A DNA stretch of 44,275 nt from a bacterium (GTDB taxonomy: Bacteria > Bacillota > Clostridia > Lachnospirales > Lachnospiraceae): contig JAMPFT010000024.1 in assembly GCA_023664305.1 (NCBI GenBank), forward strand, positions 1 through 44,275. Reading direction: 5' to 3'. Below, piece by piece: positions 6,849 through 13,601 of this stretch; the stretch's first letter is position 1, and each line of letters begins with the position of its first letter. The position numbers were made by a program, and so were the translations under genes. The notes under the pieces were generated by a model. It ran no database searches. It saw only the letters and a program-made list of their open reading frames with translations, and was not told the DNA's origin.

Positions 6849-8210
6849 GTGAATATCTTAGTTATTAACGGGAGTCCGAAGGGGGAATCGAGCATTACGC
6901 TTCAGACGGTGCTGTATCTGCAGAAGCATTACTCGAAGCACACCTTTGAAATCCTGAACGCGGGACAGAGGATCAGGATGCTGGAGAAGGATTTTTCCTC
7001 GGCGAAGGAGGCGCTTGAGCGGGCGGAGCTTTTGCTGTTTTCCTATCCTGTTTACACCTTTATCGCGCCCAGCCAGCTGCACCGCTTTATCGAGCTGGTA
7101 AAGGAGTCCGGCGTCTGCCTTGCCGGAAAATACGCGACGCAGATTACCACCTCCAAGCACTTTTACGATGTGACGGCGCACCGTTATATTCAGGAGAACT
7201 GTCAGGATCTGGGGATAAAATTTATCAAGGGACTGTCCGCGGACATGGAAGACCTTTTGAAGGCGTCGGGCAGGAAAGAAGCGCTTTCCTTTTTCCACTA
7301 TGTGTTTTGGTGTGTGAAGACGGACAGCTATGAGCCGCTTCCGGAGGCGAAGGCGGATCCCGTACACGCGCCGGTGCATGTGCCGAAGGAGCGAAGGAAA
7401 GAGGCGTCGGGAGAGCGGAGCGTAGTGATTGTGGCCGACGTGCGGGAGGAGGACAGCCGGTTGAAGGCGATGATCGCGCGGTTTCAGACGGTGCTGCCCT
7501 ATGAGAGCCGTGTGGTCAATATCAGGGAATATCCTTTTCAGGGCGGCTGCATCAGTTGTTTTCACTGTGCGCCTGACGGAAAGTGTATTTATAAGGATCG
7601 GTTTGACGATTTCCTGCGGGAGGAGATCCAGAGCGCGGACGGCATCGTGTATGCTTTTACCGTCAGCGATCATTCCATGGGAGCGGTTTTTAAGAAATAT
7701 GATGACAGGCAGTTCTGTAACGGCCACCGCACGGTTACCATGGGTACGCCGGTAGGGTATCTGATCAGCGGGAATTACAGTCAGGAAGAGAATCTGCGGA
7801 TGATTTTGGAAGGGCGCAGCCAGGTGGGCGGGAATTTCCTGGCGGGCACGGCTACGGACGAAAAGGATCCGGACGCCGAGATCGACCGTATGGCAAAAAC
7901 CCTTGCCTATGCGCTGCGTCACCGTTATACGCAGCCGAAGAACTTTTACGGCGTGGGCGGGATGAAGATTTTCCGGGATCTGATTTATCAGATGCAGGGC
8001 ATGATGCGCGCGGATCATCGGTTTTTCCGGGAACACGGGCAGTATGATTTCCCGCAGAAAAATCCGGGAACAATCCTGAAAATGTATCTGGTGGGTTCGC
8101 TTTTGGCGTCCCCCGCCATCCGGGATAAGATGGGAAATAAGATGACGGAGGGGATGCTGGCTCCCTACCGGAAGGTCCTGGAGAGGGAAGATAAAAAGGA
8201 AGCAAAGTAA
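6849..8210 (+). CDS. Tandem flavodoxin-like NAD(P)H-dependent oxidoreductase
   Basis: The 453-aa protein appears to hold two flavodoxin-like (NADPH-dependent FMN reductase) domains. The first starts at once with MNILVINGSPKGESS, the phosphate-binding loop for FMN, and has LLLFSYPVYTFIAPSQL near residue 65. The second begins near 195 with SVVIVADV and has a Cys motif GGCISCFHC near 235-243 followed by DGKCIYKD, as in iron-sulfur flavoprotein-like families, and then DGIVYAFTVSDHSMGAVFK. The first domain keeps its full nucleotide loop; the second has lost the GSPR-like start, so it may not bind FMN the same way. The start is GTG, supported by GGGAGG seven bases upstream. It probably acts in the cytosol as a quinone or nitro-compound reductase; substrate unknown. 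Confidence 0.8.
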   Translation: MNILVINGSPKGESSITLQTVLYLQKHYSKHTFEILNAGQRIRMLEKDFSSAKEALERAELLLFSYPVYTFIAPSQLHRFIELVKESGVCLAGKYATQITTSKHFYDVTAHRYIQENCQDLGIKFIKGLSADMEDLLKASGRKEALSFFHYVFWCVKTDSYEPLPEAKADPVHAPVHVPKERRKEASGERSVVIVADVREEDSRLKAMIARFQTVLPYESRVVNIREYPFQGGCISCFHCAPDGKCIYKDRFDDFLREEIQSADGIVYAFTVSDHSMGAVFKKYDDRQFCNGHRTVTMGTPVGYLISGNYSQEENLRMILEGRSQVGGNFLAGTATDEKDPDAEIDRMAKTLAYALRHRYTQPKNFYGVGGMKIFRDLIYQMQGMMRADHRFFREHGQYDFPQKNPGTILKMYLVGSLLASPAIRDKMGNKMTEGMLAPYRKVLEREDKKEAK

Positions 8211-8365
8211 AGCAAAGAAGAGCAAAATAAACGAAGAGTAAAGAAGAGCAAAGCAAACGAAGAGTAAAAAAGAGCAAAGCAAACGAAGAGCAAAACGGGA
8301 ATATAAAGAAGGAAAAGAAAAAGAAGGAAAAGAAAAAGAAGGAAAAGAAAAAGAAGGAAAATAGC
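8211..8365 (+). repeat. Purine-rich low-complexity tandem repeats
   Basis: Almost every base is A or G. The first half repeats AAGCAAACGAAGAGTAAA-type units of about 26 bp. The second half (about 8303-8361) repeats a 16-bp AAGAAGGAAAAGAAAA unit three and a half times. It separates the flavoprotein gene from the next one and has no coding signal. Such tracts are prone to slippage. Confidence 0.8.
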
Positions 8366-8379
8366 GGAGGAGCAGACAG

Positions 8380-9810
8380 ATGAAAAAAGCGGTAAATCTT
8401 GTAATTACATTTTGTACGTTGGTTCTCGGTGTTTTTCTGCTGCTTACGGGCGGCGCGCAGTTCCTGAAAATGAACGGCGGGGCGAAGACATTGGAGGATG
8501 GAGAGAGCTTTTCGCAGGCGCAGGGGAAATATATCGCCTACGATGCGGCTTATCCGATCGCTTCTTACGGGGAGGAGTATTATTCCGGGGATCCTGACCG
8601 GGTGAGAACCATGGGTTATGTGGTGTATGACGAGAAGCGGCAGGAGTTCCTGTACGCCGTCGTACCGGAGCAAAGTGACGGGGACTTTTCCAGTCTTTTA
8701 TGGAATCTGCACCTGATAGCGGAGATGAGAGCGGGAAGGGAAATGACTCCCGCCCATATTGAGGGAACCCTTGAGGAGGCGGATGAGGAGATGATGAACC
8801 GCATCCTTGCCGCGCTGCAAGGTAGCGATGTGGTGGAGATCTATGAAGAATACAGCGATTACGGCGAAGGCAGTGCCGATTTTTACGACACCTATTATGG
8901 CGACAAATACGGCGAGGTTCTGGTGGAGATGGGAGAGACCCTGACAGAAAGCTGGCCTCTGACAAGCTGTTACTACATAGAGAGCGGAAGCGTGGACGGC
9001 ATGGCAAAGTCGCATATCTGGCTCACTTTCCTGGCGGCGGTTCTCAGTCTGCTGATTTTTGCAGTGCGCCTGATCTCGCTGTTTACCGGCGGCAAGGAGG
9101 GAAAGAAGTGGAGCGCCTCCGAGCCGCAGAGCAAGCTGGGACAGCTTGTGGAAGCGCAGCAGCCCTGGGTCAGGGAATGGTGCGACAGCTGCCTGGATCG
9201 GTCGCGGCGTCTTGCCTATCTGTCGGCCGCGGGAAGCGTGGTAATTTTCCTGGCAATCGGGATTCTGGTACATGTACAGTCCCGGATGCTCCTCACCTTT
9301 TATCTGCCTCTGGGGCTTTTGATCGGCGAGGCGGCGGGCATCCTGTTCTGGGCGGCCCAGAGGGGACAGTCAAAGCCCTATAAGATTCTCGGCGGGCTGG
9401 AGAAAAGCATTCGGAAGGAGCTGCCCTCGCCCGCGGAGCAGGAGCTTTTTGCGGAGGATATTCTGGAAGCGGGGCCGGAATGGGCATTCCGGGAGAAGAG
9501 CAAGGAAACCCTGCTTTGCGGCACGGTAGGCGGGCGGTACTGGGCAGCCTTTTCCGGGGCAGGCGCGGCGGTGATCGTAGACAGCAGCAGGCTGGCGAAG
9601 ATCGAGACGGAGACCGTCTCCGGCCAGGTGCGCAGCGGAAAGGTCCGCGTGAGCTATGTGTCCTATGCGGTGCGGTTTTTCTATCGGAACAGCTCTGTGA
9701 AGAAAGGCTGCGACAAGGCGCTTTCCTTCAACACGCAGGACAATGCGGGGCACTTTATGCTGCTGGCGAAAAAGCGGGTAGGAGACGGCGTCGAGATCAC
9801 GGCGCTTTGA
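8380..9810 (+). CDS. Membrane protein of unknown function (four predicted helices)
   Basis: I do not recognise this 476-aa protein with certainty. It has an N-terminal hydrophobic helix (about 5-26), a roughly 180-residue acidic, Tyr-rich outer domain, a second helix near 211-233, a hydrophilic stretch, two helices near 280-300 and 305-327, and a soluble C-terminal domain of about 140 residues with GGRYWAAFSGAGAAVIVDSS near 387. The topology suggests one extracellular domain and a cytosolic C-terminus. The C-terminal domain has the same order of elements as that of the next gene, so the two may be paralogous. A GCGGAGGAG site precedes the ATG; 25 bases separate it from the next gene, so they likely form an operon. 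Confidence 0.75.
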   Translation: MKKAVNLVITFCTLVLGVFLLLTGGAQFLKMNGGAKTLEDGESFSQAQGKYIAYDAAYPIASYGEEYYSGDPDRVRTMGYVVYDEKRQEFLYAVVPEQSDGDFSSLLWNLHLIAEMRAGREMTPAHIEGTLEEADEEMMNRILAALQGSDVVEIYEEYSDYGEGSADFYDTYYGDKYGEVLVEMGETLTESWPLTSCYYIESGSVDGMAKSHIWLTFLAAVLSLLIFAVRLISLFTGGKEGKKWSASEPQSKLGQLVEAQQPWVREWCDSCLDRSRRLAYLSAAGSVVIFLAIGILVHVQSRMLLTFYLPLGLLIGEAAGILFWAAQRGQSKPYKILGGLEKSIRKELPSPAEQELFAEDILEAGPEWAFREKSKETLLCGTVGGRYWAAFSGAGAAVIVDSSRLAKIETETVSGQVRSGKVRVSYVSYAVRFFYRNSSVKKGCDKALSFNTQDNAGHFMLLAKKRVGDGVEITAL

Positions 9811-9835
9811 CGCATAGAGCAGGGGGTATAACATT

Positions 9836-10486
9836 ATGGTAAAAAAACTGACGGTTAAAGCCTGGATCAGCACAGGCTTTGTCATTCTGGGGTGTCTGAT
9901 TATCGCGGTTCCGATACTTTGGATGAACGCGCCCGGCGCATTGGCGGCCCTGCAGGGAAGGGTTCCGCAGGGAGCGGACGAGAGGACTGTGACGAATTTC
10001 TACGGCCTGACTGCAATCGGCCTGTTTATGGTCGTCATCGTAGTGGTTATCTTTTTCCGGCAGCTTTCCCAATCCGTAAAAAAGCGGGTAGGAGAGTATC
10101 TGGCGAAGCACGGCGGCGTCACGGAGGATCAGCTGGACCGTGATTTTGAAAGCGCAAGGCAGATCGGAAAGGTGTGGATCGGAAAGCGCTGGACCTTCAG
10201 CCACGACCTGAGGCCTGTCCTGGTGGAGAATGAGGCTGTGGCGTGGGTTTTCTCCGAAAAGGAGCATGTGAAGAATAAGGTCAACTATTATATCTGTCTG
10301 GGACTTGCGGACGGAACGGTGGAAAGGGTGTGCGTGTCCGAAGAACAGATTCGGGAGATCATGGAGGCATACAAGACGTTTCCACATATCCTGTCAGGAA
10401 ACAATCCGGAATACGCATATCTGTACAAAAGTGACAGGGAAGCCTTCCTGGAAATGAAATACCGTCAAAATATAAATATTTCTTGA
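9836..10486 (+). CDS. Membrane protein of unknown function, possibly related to its upstream neighbour
   Basis: The 216-aa protein has two membrane helices (about 9-30 and 58-80) flanking a short outer loop, then a cytosolic domain of about 130 residues. The domain contains VTEDQLDRDFESARQIGKVW, WTFSHDLRPVLVENEAVAW and a closing YKTFPHILSGNNPEYAYLY. It resembles in part a domain family seen in Lachnospiraceae (DUF6709-like from memory, low certainty). The preceding gene shows a similar succession, which suggests duplication. GGGGGT precedes the ATG. The promoter of the small toxin gene begins at its last codons. Confidence 0.75.
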   Translation: MVKKLTVKAWISTGFVILGCLIIAVPILWMNAPGALAALQGRVPQGADERTVTNFYGLTAIGLFMVVIVVVIFFRQLSQSVKKRVGEYLAKHGGVTEDQLDRDFESARQIGKVWIGKRWTFSHDLRPVLVENEAVAWVFSEKEHVKNKVNYYICLGLADGTVERVCVSEEQIREIMEAYKTFPHILSGNNPEYAYLYKSDREAFLEMKYRQNINIS

Positions 10487-10511
10487 TTGAGCATACAATA
10501 TGTGTTAAAAT
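10483..10511 (+). promoter_or_regulatory. Promoter of the holin-like toxin gene
   Basis: TTGATT (10483-10488) and TAAAAT (10506-10511) are 17 bp apart. The start would lie near 10518, giving a leader of about 95 nt before the toxin ATG. Confidence 0.65.
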
Positions 10512-10613
10512 TATTTGTACGGAAAAGCCCTTCGACAGGGCGGCAGCCTCCCAAGCTGTCATTGTAAGTATAGCCGGTATAGCCGGACTTACGCCGGATG
10601 GGAGGTGGCGCTT

Positions 10614-10730
10614 ATGACAGATTATGAAACTATTATGGTTTTTCTGGGGGTATTGGCTTTGCTGATTTCCTTCGGAACTCTGCTGATAGCGTTGCTTGCC
10701 TACATAGATAGGAAGAACAAGCGAAAATAA
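10614..10730 (+). CDS. Putative holin-like toxin (type I toxin-antitoxin, TxpA-like)
   Basis: The 38-aa peptide begins MTDYETIMVFLGVLALLISF, forms one transmembrane helix, and ends LLAYIDRKNKRK. This is the pattern of the 'putative holin-like toxin' family (TxpA/YonT-type; MTDYE start, a helix with ISFGTLLIALL, then a short basic tail). Such peptides insert into the membrane and are held silent by an antisense RNA. The ATG has GGGAGGTGG upstream, with a GC-rich leader that may fold over it. A convergent minus-strand promoter and terminator lie directly downstream, as expected for the antitoxin RNA. The extended reading of the frame to 10515 is not credible. Confidence 0.85.
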   Translation: MTDYETIMVFLGVLALLISFGTLLIALLAYIDRKNKRK

Positions 10731-10762
10731 AAATGCCCGGCCTGTCGGCAAACAGGCCGGGC
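10724..10762 (-). terminator. Terminator of the antisense RNA
   Basis: GCCCGGCCTG (10735-10744) pairs perfectly with 10753-10762 around an 8-nt loop. On the minus strand it is followed by ATTTTTATTTT (10724-10734). On the plus strand the stem is followed by GATGTCTG, so it should not end toxin transcription efficiently. Confidence 0.85.
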
Positions 10763-10859
10763 GATGTCTGATAGGACATTGCAAACGCTTGGGAGCATCC
10801 GCTTTTGGAGTCGGACACTATCCGTTAGAGGGGCATCTGTCACAGCAGATGCTCTCTTT
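10728..10859 (-). ncRNA. Probable antisense antitoxin RNA of the type I pair
   Basis: A minus-strand promoter, TTGCAT (complement of 10889-10894), 17 bp, TATATT (complement of 10866-10871), should start an RNA near 10859. About 130 nt later it meets a strong terminator: a 10-bp GC stem (10735-10744 with 10753-10762) whose minus-strand exit is ATTTTTATTTT. The RNA begins with a hairpin (GCATCTG/CAGATGC, 10833-10852). It is convergent with the toxin mRNA, which has no T-run at the GC stem in its own direction and so should run into this gene and pair with it, as in TxpA/RatA. Base-pairing and regulation are inferred. Confidence 0.7.
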
Positions 10860-10865
10860 ACGCTC

Positions 10866-10894
10866 AATATACCATAGGCATGACGAAAATGCAA
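10866..10894 (-). promoter_or_regulatory. Promoter of the antisense RNA
   Basis: On the minus strand TTGCAT and TATATT are 17 bp apart. It lies upstream of and divergent from the gene at 10922, so the two may influence each other. Confidence 0.7.
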
Positions 10895-10921
10895 GTACGG
10901 ATTTTGGGACGGAGGGCGAAG

Positions 10922-11566
10922 ATGAAGAAAAAGGAAACGATTCTTTTGGCGGTATTGATTCTGGCAGTGGCGGGGGGACTGATCTGGTGGATTGCGCCGA
11001 CCCGGCTCCTCGGAAGGGTGGATCTGGCGGAGGTTGCCGAGATCCGGGTCTTTTCCGGCACGACGGGCGAGGGCTTCACGGTCAGCGACCCGGAGCAGAT
11101 TACTTACATTGTGGAGAGCTTTCAGAGTACATCCCTGAAGCGGTACGGGTTCAGCCTGGGGCATACGGGATACGGTTATCGGATGAGCTTTGCGGACGGA
11201 AACGGTAAAATCCTGGCGTCCCTGATTTTGAACGGCGAAAGCAGTCTGCGCAGAGATCCTTTTTTCTATGAGCCCCGGGAGGGGACGCTTTGTTACGAAT
11301 ACCTGCAGGAGCTGGAAAAAAGGGAAAAGCAGTCGGTTTTCCGGGCGGTGATACGCGAGATCGGAAGCAGGACGATGATCGTGACGCCGCTGTCGGAGGA
11401 CGGGGATTACCGGGTTCGGGACGAAATCGCGGTAAGTATGTCCCTGCTGCCGGAGGACGCAGAGCCTCAGGTGGGAGATATCGTGATTATCGCCTTCAAC
11501 GGGGAAATTATGGAGACATACCCGGCTCAGCTGGGCGAGGTCTACAGTATTACGCTGGAGGAGTAG
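10922..11566 (+). CDS. Membrane-anchored exported protein with a DUF3221-like C-terminal domain
   Basis: The 214-aa protein has a lysine-rich start, one hydrophobic helix (about 6-24) ending without a clear cleavage site, and an exported remainder. Residues about 30-125 look like a small alpha/beta domain with VAEIRVFSGTTGEGFTVSD. The last 75 residues, FRAVIREIGSRTMIVTPL to VGDIVIIAFNGEIMETYPAQ, follow the DUF3221/YobA pattern (an OB-like barrel with GDxVxIxYxGxIxExYPAQ). The role of that family is not established. The ATG at 10922 follows GGAGGGCGAAG; the in-frame start at 10880 is less likely. It is transcribed away from the antitoxin RNA promoter. Confidence 0.75.
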   Translation: MKKKETILLAVLILAVAGGLIWWIAPTRLLGRVDLAEVAEIRVFSGTTGEGFTVSDPEQITYIVESFQSTSLKRYGFSLGHTGYGYRMSFADGNGKILASLILNGESSLRRDPFFYEPREGTLCYEYLQELEKREKQSVFRAVIREIGSRTMIVTPLSEDGDYRVRDEIAVSMSLLPEDAEPQVGDIVIIAFNGEIMETYPAQLGEVYSITLEE

Positions 11567-11611
11567 CCCCGCATTTTATGGATCAGGGATCGGGAAGCTT
11601 CGCCGTAGCCG

Positions 11612-11679
11612 GGGAAGAATGCGAAGCATTTTTTCAAGTGCCCATATGGGCGCTTTGTGCCGCTTGCGGCACTTTTTTA
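11612..11679. terminator. Double-hairpin element, copy B, between convergent genes
   Basis: GAAGAATGC at 11614-11622 pairs imperfectly with GCATTTTTTC. A second stem-loop (AAGTGCC 11636-11642 with GGCACTT 11668-11674) encloses GGGCGCTTTGTGCC and is followed by TTTTA. The T-run overlaps the holA stop codon, so the element probably ends both converging transcripts. The first hairpin matches copies A and C, and CGCTTTGTGCC is shared with copy C. Confidence 0.75.
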
Positions 11680-12651
11680 TAATACCGAAAGAATCAGAAT
11701 CTCCACGCTCATCACGTCGTTCATGCGGCCCGTCTTGACGGCTTCCTCCGTATCCACGCATTTTTGAACGGCGTTCAGGAGAGTCGGGGTTTTAAATTTG
11801 GCTGCCTGGTTGAGATATTTCTGCACCGCAAAGGGGGGGATGCCGACCTTTGCGCCGATGGTGCGGTTGTCGTGTCCCAGGGCCTTCAGCTCCTTCGTCT
11901 GAAGCAGCATATTGCACTGTCTGGCGATCAGGAAAAGAATGCGCATCGGCGGTTCCTTCAGGGCGAGAAGATCGTAGTAGAGCTCCAGCGCCTCTTTCTG
12001 TTTTTTGTCGGCGACAGCGTCGATCATGTCAAAAATATGATTGCTGATGCGGGTGGTGCAGACCGTTTCCACATCCTCCGGGGTGACCGTCTCCCGGTCC
12101 ATGCAGTAGCAGATCAGTTTTTCCAGTTCCATTCGGATGTTATCCATGTCGGTTCCGGTTTTCGAAAGGATCAGCCGGATTGTGTTCTCGGAAATTTTTT
12201 TCCCGTCTTTTGCCAGAATGCCTGTGATCCAGCGTTTCAGCGTGTTTTCGTCCTGAGTGGAAAATTCTGCGGCGTAGCCTTTGGACTGCGCCGTCTTGTA
12301 TAGCTTGCTGCGCTTATCTACTTCGCTTTCCGTAAAGACAAAATATGCGGTTTCGGCGGGCGACGCCAGATATTCCGCCATTTTCTCCCCGCCTGATTTG
12401 AAAAGGCCGCTGTCTGTGATAAAAATGACGCGGCGTTCGGCAAAAAAGGGCAGCGTTTCCGCAAGGTCAATGATTTCACCCACAGGCACGTCTTTTCCCT
12501 CGTAAAAATGAACGTTCATCGTATCGCCTTCGGCGCAGAGGGCGGCGCGCAGCTTTTCACGATACTGTCTGCGCAGATAGCGTTCCTCTCCGTAGAGCAG
12601 ATAAATCTGTTTGAAGCGGTTCTGTCTGATATCCCCGGCGATCTGTTTCAT
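11677..12651 (-). CDS. holA: DNA polymerase III delta subunit (clamp loader)
   Basis: The 324-aa protein matches HolA, the clamp-loader subunit that opens the beta sliding clamp. It shows the usual opening FKQIYLLYGEERYLRRQYRE, a segment LPFFAERRVIFITDSGLF, a central EVDKRSKLYKT and a C-terminal ISNHIFDMIDAVADKK with LKALGHDNRTIGAKVGIPPF and FKTPTLLNAV. The start at 12649-12651 follows CGGAGGACAG and fits family length; upstream in-frame ATGs would add about 60 unrelated residues. The gene is divergent from the Spo0A-like gene and tail-to-tail with the DUF3221-like gene. Confidence 0.93.
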   Translation of the reverse strand: MKQIAGDIRQNRFKQIYLLYGEERYLRRQYREKLRAALCAEGDTMNVHFYEGKDVPVGEIIDLAETLPFFAERRVIFITDSGLFKSGGEKMAEYLASPAETAYFVFTESEVDKRSKLYKTAQSKGYAAEFSTQDENTLKRWITGILAKDGKKISENTIRLILSKTGTDMDNIRMELEKLICYCMDRETVTPEDVETVCTTRISNHIFDMIDAVADKKQKEALELYYDLLALKEPPMRILFLIARQCNMLLQTKELKALGHDNRTIGAKVGIPPFAVQKYLNQAAKFKTPTLLNAVQKCVDTEEAVKTGRMNDVMSVEILILSVL

Positions 12652-12824
12652 TTGTCTCTGTCCTCCGAAATGATGGTAGCTGCACGGCCAAACCGGCGCT
12701 TCGGCGCGGAAAAAACGCAAAGCATTCTCCGTCCGCTTTTTCATTGTGTCCCTCTTTCGGCCTCTTGTCAAGAAGAAAGAATCTTTGCAGACCTTAGTAT
12801 TTTGTGGTGTATTCTGTAAAAAAC

Positions 12825-12848
12825 ACGGTAACAATATCGTATTACCGT
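12825..12848. promoter_or_regulatory. Inverted repeat, possible operator
   Basis: ACGGTAA (12825-12831) is the exact reverse complement of TTACCGT (12842-12848), with 10 bases between. It lies about 40 bp upstream of the promoter of the Spo0A-like gene and could bind a dimeric regulator. It does not resemble the 0A box (TGTCGAA). Confidence 0.4.
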
Positions 12849-12889
12849 ATAAATTGACACGGAAACTCGAAACGCGCGGTGAGATGGAG

Positions 12890-12919
12890 TTGCTGTATCA
12901 AACTTTTTTACTTTATAAT
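12890..12919 (+). promoter_or_regulatory. Promoter of the Spo0A-like gene
   Basis: TTGCTG (12890-12895) and TATAAT (12914-12919) are 18 bp apart, with a T-rich spacer. The start would be near 12926, about 40 bases before the ATG. Confidence 0.6.
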
Positions 12920-12964
12920 GGAAAAGTACGAAATTTAGAGTTTTCTGAGTATGGAGGTAGATTG

Positions 12965-13483
12965 ATGGAACAATTAAACATCACGACTGCGAAAGATAAC
13001 GAGAGAATATACAAGATTCTGGGAGATTTGATGAACGGGGACAAGGAATTTCAGATTATGATCACCGTCCCGTCTGCAAAGAATGACAGCATTCGTTTGC
13101 AGCAGGAGCCGTCCGCGGTTAGGGAGACTGTCCGGGATCTGGAACAGGATGTGACGGACATGATACATGAAATCGGCGTTCCCGCACATATCAAGGGCTA
13201 TCAGTATCTCAGGGAGGCGATTATGATGTCGGTGGAGGACCCGGGGATGATCAGCTCCATCACGAAAATACTATATCCGACGATCGCAAAGCGGTTCCAG
13301 ACCACGCCGAGCCGGGTGGAGAGGGCGATCCGACATGCCATCGAGGTGGCATGGAGCCGGGGAAGGATGGAAACGCTGGACGCGCTGTTCGGCTATACCA
13401 TCGACACCGGGAAGGGGAAGCCCACCAACTCCGAGTTCATTGCCCTGATTGCCGACAGAATCCGGCTTTCCTACAGAGAATAG
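12965..13483 (+). CDS. Spo0A C-terminal DNA-binding domain protein lacking the receiver domain
   Basis: The 172-aa protein contains a near-complete Spo0A effector domain (about residues 58-172): [20 protein letters not shown], the [14 protein letters not shown] helix, the recognition-helix block [20 protein letters not shown], then [20 protein letters not shown]. These match the part of Spo0A that binds 0A boxes. The first 57 residues are short and unlike a response-regulator receiver: no Asp pocket and no phosphorylated Asp. Normal Spo0A is about 260 aa. GGAGG with a seven-base gap supports the ATG at 12965, and the open frame upstream does not encode a receiver either. It would therefore bind DNA without phosphorelay control, perhaps tuning sporulation genes. 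Confidence 0.85.
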   Translation: MEQLNITTAKDNERIYKILGDLMNGDKEFQIMITVPSAKNDSIRLQQEPSAVRETVRDLEQDVTDMIHEIGVPAHIKGYQYLREAIMMSVEDPGMISSITKILYPTIAKRFQTTPSRVERAIRHAIEVAWSRGRMETLDALFGYTIDTGKGKPTNSEFIALIADRIRLSYRE

Positions 13484-13518
13484 GAAAAAACTTATTATTT
13501 TTTTAATAAAAGAAACTC

Positions 13519-13547
13519 TTTCCACTGGGAGAATATTGCGGTATAAT
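13519..13547 (+). promoter_or_regulatory. Promoter of glgA
   Basis: TATAAT at 13542-13547 is preceded at 17 bp by TTTCCA (13519-13524), a weak -35. The start would be near 13554, about 50 bases before the GTG start. Confidence 0.5.
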
Positions 13548-13601
13548 CTTCATAAAGGGCAGAGTTATGCCCGGTTTGTTTAATATGATGGAGGGTTTGC
13601 A

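Larger units (their letters stand above)
12652..12964. other. Divergent control region between holA and the Spo0A-like gene
   Basis: The 313-bp region contains an inverted repeat at 12825-12848 and a promoter at 12890-12919 for the rightward gene. A TTGACA at 12854-12859 has no matching -10 at a proper distance. No extra gene is evident. Confidence 0.55.

Noticed and set aside
12854-12859. TTGACA as a -35 for the Spo0A-like gene
   Set aside because: No -10 lies 15-19 bp downstream; the TTGCTG/TATAAT pair fits better.
12746-12964. N-terminal extension of the Spo0A-like protein as a receiver domain
   Set aside because: The extra 73 codons contain no Asp-rich pocket or receiver pattern, and a good ribosome binding site lies before 12965.
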